The position numbers were made by a program, and so were the translations under genes. A DNA stretch of 64,000 nt from Prado023 sp963706885. GTDB lineage: Bacteria > Actinomycetota > Actinomycetes > S36-B12 > CAIYMF01. Position 1 is the first letter of the stretch. Each line of letters starts with the position of its first letter. Shown here piece by piece: positions 59,381 through 64,000 of this stretch. The notes under the pieces were generated by a model. The model ran no database searches, was not told where the DNA came from, and worked only from the letters and a program-made list of their open reading frames with translations. The DNA lies in assembly GCA_963706885.1 (NCBI GenBank), contig CAVPNX010000007.1, forward strand, positions 62,001 through 126,000, given 5' to 3'.

Positions 59381-60019
59381 TCAGCCGATGGCGTCGGTGA
59401 TCGTCGGCCCCGTCGCTGCGCGGATCTGGTCCACGGTGACCCCGGGGGCGCACTCGCGCAGCACCAGTCCCGCGTCGGTGACGTCGAGAACCGCCATGTC
59501 GGTGATGATCCGGTGCACGACCGCGATCCCGGTCAGCGGCAGCGTGCACTCGTCGACGATCTTGTGCGAGCCGTCCCTGGCGACGTGCTCCATCATCACG
59601 ATGACCTGCTTGGCCCCGTGGACCAGGTCCATGGCCCCGCCCATCCCCTTGACCATCTTCCCGGGGATCATCCAGTTGGCCAGGTCCCCACGGGCCGACA
59701 CCTGCATCGCGCCGAGGATTGCGGCATCGACATGCCCTCCGCGGATCATCCCGAAGGACAGGGCGGAGTCGAAGAAGCTGGCCCCGGGCAGTGTGGTGAC
59801 GGTCTCCTTGCCCGCGTTGATCAGGTCGGGGTCGACCTCCTCCTCGGTCGGGTAGGGCCCGACCCCGAGGATGCCGTTCTCGCTCTGCAGGACCACCGAG
59901 ACGCCCGCCGGCAGGTAGTTGGGCACCAGCGTCGGCAGCCCGATGCCGAGGTTCACGTACTGGCCGTCCACGAGCTCCTGCGCGACGCGGGCAGCGAGCT
60001 CCTCACGGGTGAGCGCCAT
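59381..60019 (-). CDS. scoB: 3-oxoacid CoA-transferase subunit B
   Basis: The 212-residue subunit carries the catalytic Glu in LQSENGILGVGP near residue 45, the signature of class I CoA-transferases. VNLGIGLPTLVPNYLP, MIRGGHVDAAILGAMQVS and GKMVKGMGGAMDLVHGAK complete the pattern. With subunit A it moves CoA from succinyl-CoA to acetoacetate or a related 3-oxoacid in ketone-body and branched-chain use. The ATG at 60019 overlaps the subunit A stop, giving 1:1 coupled synthesis. Confidence 0.94.
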   Translation of the reverse strand: MALTREELAARVAQELVDGQYVNLGIGLPTLVPNYLPAGVSVVLQSENGILGVGPYPTEEEVDPDLINAGKETVTTLPGASFFDSALSFGMIRGGHVDAAILGAMQVSARGDLANWMIPGKMVKGMGGAMDLVHGAKQVIVMMEHVARDGSHKIVDECTLPLTGIAVVHRIITDMAVLDVTDAGLVLRECAPGVTVDQIRAATGPTITDAIG

Positions 60020-60786
60020 CAGGACGTCGCCTCCTTGCGCACCGTGCGTCGTTCGATGCGTTTTCCTGTGATGTCCTCGGGCCCGAGGGGGAGCACCCGC
60101 TGCACGAAGATCCCGGGCAGGTGCACGGACGCCGGGTCGATCTCCCCAGGGGCGACCACACGCTCGGCCTCGACGATGGTGATCCGTCCGGCCATGGCGG
60201 CCAGCGGGTTGAAGTTGCGGGTGCTCGTGTCGAACACGCAGTTGCCCAACGTGTCGGCCAGGCTCGCACGGACCAGGGCGAAGTCGGCGGTGATGCCGCG
60301 CTCCATGACATAGCTCCGGCCCTCGAACTCCCGGGTCTCCTTGGCCGGGGAGGCCACGGCGATGCCGCCGGAACCGTCGTAGCGCCACGGCAGGCCGCCG
60401 TCAGCGACCTGCGTGCCGACCCCCGCGGGGGTGAAGAAGGCCGGTATCCCCGCCCCGCCGGCCCGCAACCGCTCGGCGAGGGTGCCCTGCGGGGTGAGCT
60501 CCACCTCGAGCTCACCGGAGAGGAACTGGCGCTCGAACTCCTTGTTCTCCCCGACGTACGAGGAGGTCATCCGCCGGATGCGCCGCTGCGCCAGGAGCAG
60601 CCCCAGCCCCCAGTCGTCGACCCCGCAGTTGTTGCTCACCACATCGAGGTCGGTGACACCGGCCTCGAGCAGGGCGGCGATCAGGGCGCTCGGGATGCCG
60701 CACAGGCCGAACCCCCCGACGGCCAGCCGGGCGCCGGAGGGGATGTCGGCGACGGCCTCGGCGGCACTGGAGACGGTCTTGTCCAC
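60019..60786 (-). CDS. scoA: 3-oxoacid CoA-transferase subunit A
   Basis: The 255-residue subunit begins VDKTVSSAAEAVADIPSGARLAVGGFGLCGIPS, containing the CoA-binding GGFGLCGIP loop. NNCGVDDWGLGLLL, FFTPAGVGTQVADGG and NFNPLAAMAGRITIVEAERVV follow. GGAGG is five bases before the GTG at 60786, which decides this start over an upstream one. It is the first gene of the scoAB operon. Confidence 0.94.
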   Translation of the reverse strand: MDKTVSSAAEAVADIPSGARLAVGGFGLCGIPSALIAALLEAGVTDLDVVSNNCGVDDWGLGLLLAQRRIRRMTSSYVGENKEFERQFLSGELEVELTPQGTLAERLRAGGAGIPAFFTPAGVGTQVADGGLPWRYDGSGGIAVASPAKETREFEGRSYVMERGITADFALVRASLADTLGNCVFDTSTRNFNPLAAMAGRITIVEAERVVAPGEIDPASVHLPGIFVQRVLPLGPEDITGKRIERRTVRKEATS

Positions 60787-60844
60787 GCGATCCTCCTGCG
60801 GGAGTGGGTACGCACGACACGATATCCGCCGGCGGGGCGCCAAC

Positions 60845-60897
60845 CCCGGTCGGCCGCAGCCGGGTCACCCGGAGCCCGGTCGGCCGCAGCCGGGTCA
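60845..60897. repeat. Two direct 23-bp repeats at the end of the LCP gene
   Basis: CCCGGTCGGCCGCAGCCGGG plus TCA occurs at 60845-60867 and 60875-60897, period 30. Each copy is itself partly self-complementary around CGGCCG. The second copy contains the LCP stop codon. They may act as transcription terminators or simply be a short duplication. Confidence 0.6.
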
Positions 60898-62292
60898 GCC
60901 GGTGCAGATGTCCTGGGCGGCGGTCGTGCTCGGCTCGTTCCCGCCGACCCCCGAGCCGGTCTTCGACGCCTTGACCCGGATGGCGTCCACCCCGTCGTAG
61001 GACTCGCCCAGGGTCAGGTCCAGCCGCCCTCCCCGGTCCGGGTCCTCGCGCAGGACCGATCCGGGCACGGCGGCCTGCAGCGTGCGGGCGGCTTCGAGCT
61101 GGTCCGGGGAGTGCCTGATGACGGTCCGGGCGGAGGACTTCTCGCGGGCGTCGATGACCCCGATCCGGAAACCCTGGGCGGCCAGGTCCTCAGCCGCGCT
61201 CGAGCCCTGCCCCTCGACCCCGCTCGCGTTGTGCACGTCGACGACGATCTCGGCCGGGACCTCGGTGAGCTTCTCGCCGTCGACGCCCTTGGTCGGCGGA
61301 GGTGGCCAGGGCTGGTCGTCGGCGATGGCCGCCCAGATCGCGTCCGCCTTGGGCTGGTCGGCCACGATCGTGGCGCCATCGGCGTTGGGCAGCCACGGCA
61401 GCGTGACGAAGGAGACGTCCTTGGGTCGCAGCCGGGACACACTGGCGGCCAGGGCGATGAGGCCGTCGGAGTCGGCCAGGGCCTTGTCCGTGGCGATCGC
61501 CTTGGACGACTCGTTGAGGACCCGCCAGACCCGCAACGGGTCGGTCAGCAGCCCTGAGCCGGTCACCTCCTGGATCAGCGACGACAGGAAGATCTGCTGC
61601 CGGTTGATCCGGCTGATGTCCGACCCGTCGCCGATGTTGTGCCGGACCCGGACGAAGCCCAGCGCGTCCTCGCCACTCACGCGCGTCCGCCCGGCCGGCA
61701 GGTCGACGCCGGACTTGTCGTCCTTCAGCGGCCGGGTGAGGCACACCTCGACGCCGCCGAGGGCGTCGATCGTCTTCTTGAAGCCGTTGAAGTCCAGGAC
61801 CACGAAGTGGTCGATGGTCAGGCCGGTCATGTCCTCGACCGTCTTGACGGTGCATCCGGGACCGCCCCGGTCGAACGCGACGTTGAACCGGTCGCGGATC
61901 GGGGGCAGCTCGTCTCCGTCGCCGTCCTTGCACGAGGGCAGGTCGACGATCGTGTCCCGCGGGATGCTCACGACCACGGCGGACTCCCGGTCCGGGTAGA
62001 CGTGCAGCAGCATGGTCGTGTCCGACCGTGCGCCCTCGAAGTAGCCGTAGCTCTTGTTGCCCGTGCCGGTGCGCTGGTCGGAGCCCATGAGCAGGAACGT
62101 GACCGGGCCCTCGGACAGGTCGCCGTAGTCGACTGGTCGCTCGCCGACCTGGTCGCTGATGTCGATCTTGGTGACGTTCTCCTCGAGCCGCCCCACCGCG
62201 ACCGTGGCTGACCCCGCGGCAACAGTCAGCGCCAGCGCCCCGGCCGAGGCAACCCCGGCCATGACGCGCAGGATCCTGTGGCGGCTCGACAC
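60895..62292 (-). CDS. LytR-CpsA-Psr family glycopolymer ligase with LytR_C domain
   Basis: The 465-residue type II membrane protein has one N-terminal helix (about 8-30) and acts outside the membrane. It moves lipid-linked glycopolymers onto peptidoglycan. The LCP domain (about 65-225) shows LLMGSDQRTG, ARSDTTMLLHV, SIPRDTIVDLP, FVVLDFNGF and the Arg/Asp-rich VRVRHNIGDGSDISRINRQQ involved in pyrophosphate lipid binding. A LytR_C domain (about 345-440, IVVDVHNASGVEGQGSSAAEDL) follows. The mycobacterial counterpart is CpsA/Rv3267. It would attach the polymer made and exported by the other genes here. It starts at a GTG with a leaderless-type promoter. Confidence 0.93.
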   Translation of the reverse strand: MSSRHRILRVMAGVASAGALALTVAAGSATVAVGRLEENVTKIDISDQVGERPVDYGDLSEGPVTFLLMGSDQRTGTGNKSYGYFEGARSDTTMLLHVYPDRESAVVVSIPRDTIVDLPSCKDGDGDELPPIRDRFNVAFDRGGPGCTVKTVEDMTGLTIDHFVVLDFNGFKKTIDALGGVEVCLTRPLKDDKSGVDLPAGRTRVSGEDALGFVRVRHNIGDGSDISRINRQQIFLSSLIQEVTGSGLLTDPLRVWRVLNESSKAIATDKALADSDGLIALAASVSRLRPKDVSFVTLPWLPNADGATIVADQPKADAIWAAIADDQPWPPPPTKGVDGEKLTEVPAEIVVDVHNASGVEGQGSSAAEDLAAQGFRIGVIDAREKSSARTVIRHSPDQLEAARTLQAAVPGSVLREDPDRGGRLDLTLGESYDGVDAIRVKASKTGSGVGGNEPSTTAAQDICTG

Positions 62293-62298
62293 GGTCTA

Positions 62299-62304
62299 AG
62301 GGTA
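62299..62304 (-). promoter_or_regulatory. Leaderless-type -10 element of the LCP gene
   Basis: Reverse-strand TACCCT ends six bases before the GTG at 62292. The 150-bp spacer to the divergent amidase gene also holds that gene's control region. Confidence 0.45.
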
Positions 62305-62454
62305 CGTGACTGCCCCGATAAGCATGCGTAAACTGACCGTTCGATGACGCAAAGTCACCACTGAATGGCCCGTATCGGCACGGCTCGGGTCCAGACTGCG
62401 GATGTCCGATACGCAGAGCGACGACCCGGGGGACCACCCGGGTAGGAGGCCCAC

Positions 62455-64000
62455 ATGCCCGATACCCGCCCGGCGCCCGTGCGCCGGCTCCTGGTCGCTC
62501 TGGGGGCCGCGATCCTCATCCCCGCGCTTGCCGGGGGTCCGGCCGGGGCAGCCCTCGGCCTGGGCCCCGCAGGCGCGCCGGCGGCAGCGTCGGTCCCGGC
62601 GGGGCAGACCGCACCCGTGCGGGCCTCAGCCGCCAGCCCCGCAGCCGACGTGACGCAGCCGTCGGTGACGAACGTGGCGCTGCGCGGGCTGGACCGCACG
62701 GTCCTCTCCGTCGCGCCGAAGCCAGGCGGGCACGAGCACGGCACCGTCGGTGCCCTTGCCGCGAAGACCCCCGTCACGCCGGCGGCGGCCGCGTCCATCA
62801 GGATCACCAAGCCGGCAGCGCTGGTCGCGGTGACTGCTGACGCCCCCTTCCCCGCCGGCTCCGAGATCCAGGTCCGGGTCAAGGAGAAGTCCGGGTGGAG
62901 CAGCTGGACCACCCTGCACATCGATCCCGAGCACGGAGCCGACCCGGGTTCCCCGGAGGCGCGCGCATCCCGACCGGGATCCGACCCACTCATGACGGTG
63001 AACGCCTCCAGGGCCCAGGTCCGCATCGACACTCCCTCGGGGAAGCTGCCGAAGGGGACCGAGCTGACCCTGGTGCACGCCCCGAGTGCGCCTTCCGACA
63101 GCGCCGCACGGGTGTCCGCCCAGGCCACCGTCGGGATGCCCTCGATCGTGACCCGCGCCCAGTGGGGGGCCGATGAGTCGCTGCGCTCGCGAGCACCGAT
63201 CTACACGTCCACCGTGCGCGCCGGGTTCATCCACCACACCGCCTCGACGTCGAACTACAGCGCGGCCCAGGCCGCAGCCCAGGTGCGGGCCATCTACGCG
63301 TACCACACGAAGTCCCTGGGCCACTCGGACATCGACTACAACTTCGTCGTCGACCGGTTCGGCCGGCTCTACGAGGGCCGCGCGGGAGGGATGGACCGTC
63401 CGGTCCTCGGCGGGCACACGGCCGGCTTCAACGAGAACACCTTCGCCATCGTCGGATTGGGCAACTTCGACTCGTTCAATCCGTCCGGCGGGGACATGGC
63501 GGCGATCAAGGACTCGATCGCCCGGCTCTTCGCGTGGAAGCTGGGCATGCACGGCGTCAACCCGGCCGCCACCGTCAAGCTCGTCTCGGCCGGCTACATC
63601 AAGGCCACCCGGTACCCCAAGGGCTCAGTGGCCACCATCTCGGCGACCTCCAGCCACCAGACGGTCAACTTCACCGCATGCCCCGGCAAGAACCTGCAGG
63701 CGCAGCTGCCATCGATCCGGGCGATGGGGAGCTCGTACTCCGACGTCGTCATCTCGGCACCGTCGCCACCGGGCCTGAGCTTCGCCTCAGGCACCCGCTC
63801 GGAGGTCACGCTCACCTCGGACGCCAACCGTGCCGTGACCTGGACCGCGGATGTCCTGAGCCCTTGCTCGGACACGCCGGTGCGGACCTTCACGGGTACC
63901 ACGTCGGCCGCCGGCCAGTTCGCGGTCGCGTGGGACCTCAAGGACGCCTCCGGCGCTCCGGCGCTCCCCGCCACCTACACGATCCGGGTGTCCGGGACGG
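62455..64000 (+). CDS. Secreted PGRP-type N-acetylmuramoyl-L-alanine amidase (3' end outside window)
   Basis: The frame is open from ATG 62455 (TAGGAGG upstream) to the window edge, at least 515 residues. A signal peptide (VRRLLVALGAAILIPALAGG) leads to an Ala/Pro-rich linker and a beta-rich stretch, SGWSSWTTLHIDPEHGAD. The peptidoglycan-recognition amidase domain spans about 220-425: FIHHTASTSNY (zinc His), IDYNFVVDRFGRLYEGRAGG, GHTAGFNENTFAIVGLGNF and SSHQTVNFTACPGKNL (second zinc His and Cys). It cleaves the amide between muramic acid and the stem peptide. After it a beta-sandwich-like repeat region begins (VISAPSPPGLSFASGT). Its location opposite an LCP gene fits wall remodelling. Confidence 0.92.
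   Translation, partial: MPDTRPAPVRRLLVALGAAILIPALAGGPAGAALGLGPAGAPAAASVPAGQTAPVRASAASPAADVTQPSVTNVALRGLDRTVLSVAPKPGGHEHGTVGALAAKTPVTPAAAASIRITKPAALVAVTADAPFPAGSEIQVRVKEKSGWSSWTTLHIDPEHGADPGSPEARASRPGSDPLMTVNASRAQVRIDTPSGKLPKGTELTLVHAPSAPSDSAARVSAQATVGMPSIVTRAQWGADESLRSRAPIYTSTVRAGFIHHTASTSNYSAAQAAAQVRAIYAYHTKSLGHSDIDYNFVVDRFGRLYEGRAGGMDRPVLGGHTAGFNENTFAIVGLGNFDSFNPSGGDMAAIKDSIARLFAWKLGMHGVNPAATVKLVSAGYIKATRYPKGSVATISATSSHQTVNFTACPGKNLQAQLPSIRAMGSSYSDVVISAPSPPGLSFASGTRSEVTLTSDANRAVTWTADVLSPCSDTPVRTFTGTTSAAGQFAVAWDLKDASGAPALPATYTIRVSGT

Noticed and set aside
1..64000. tRNA or rRNA genes and known riboswitches
   Set aside because: I saw no cloverleaf with the conserved GGTTCGAATCC-type arm, no rRNA-like sequence and no recognisable riboswitch core in the spacers, though a covariance search was not possible.

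Overview
The window is very GC-rich, its genes have strongly G/C-biased third codon positions, and many start with GTG. The gene content is actinobacterial: acyl-CoA carboxylase alpha, beta and epsilon subunits with BirA, an LpdA-type quinone reductase, a LytR-CpsA-Psr protein with LytR_C, and a PGRP amidase. From memory, the order of core genes (purine nucleoside phosphorylase/mutase, lpdA, accA, maf, accE, accD, birA, gtrA-like, purK/purE, acyl-CoA dehydrogenase, LCP protein) resembles the Mycobacterium tuberculosis Rv3267-Rv3308 block. This is therefore probably a chromosomal segment, not a plasmid or prophage. I saw no tRNA, rRNA or CRISPR.

Layout. 0-9.4 kb: nucleoside catabolism (deoC, purine nucleoside phosphorylase, a mutase that may act on pentose phosphates), a secreted PxKF-type protein, small enzymes, lpdA and a tyrosine phosphatase. 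9.4-14.7 kb: a repeat-rich spacer, then hypF-hypC-hypD-hypE for [NiFe] hydrogenase maturation, without hypA, hypB or hydrogenase genes. 14.7-24.4 kb: an amidotransferase, the acyl-CoA carboxylase genes with their biotin ligase, Maf, a TagE-like glycosyltransferase and a class III cyclase. 24.4-37.2 kb: two acyl-CoA dehydrogenases, an aldose epimerase, a protein resembling LCIB-type carbonic anhydrases, a GluQ-RS-like protein, an ABC exporter of the TagGH/Wzm-Wzt type, purK/purE, Pit phosphate transport, and a frameshifted nucleotide-sugar dehydrogenase. 37.2-58.7 kb: cell-surface polymer genes (four CDP-glycerol glycerophosphotransferase-like proteins, two GT2 enzymes, a CDP-alcohol phosphatidyltransferase, a nucleotidyltransferase), a MoxR/VWA/unknown operon, an intact IS481-type element, and two heavily frameshifted genes. 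58.7-64 kb: a membrane methyltransferase-like protein, a 3-oxoacid CoA-transferase, an LCP ligase and a secreted PGRP amidase cut by the window edge.

How the parts fit. Precursor synthesis, polymerisation, ABC export, LCP attachment and wall hydrolysis genes together suggest a glycerol-phosphate-containing wall polymer. BirA is expected to biotinylate the AccA biotin-carrier domain encoded nearby. At least eight genes have a TAnnnT -10 element ending 6-7 nt before the start codon, which implies leaderless mRNAs. The accD/birA divergent promoters appear to share one -10 element.

Caution. Single-base frameshifts concentrate between about 35 and 57 kb, whereas the first 34 kb is intact. This is either real decay or variation of surface genes, or a locally poor assembly. 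Raw reads would decide between these.
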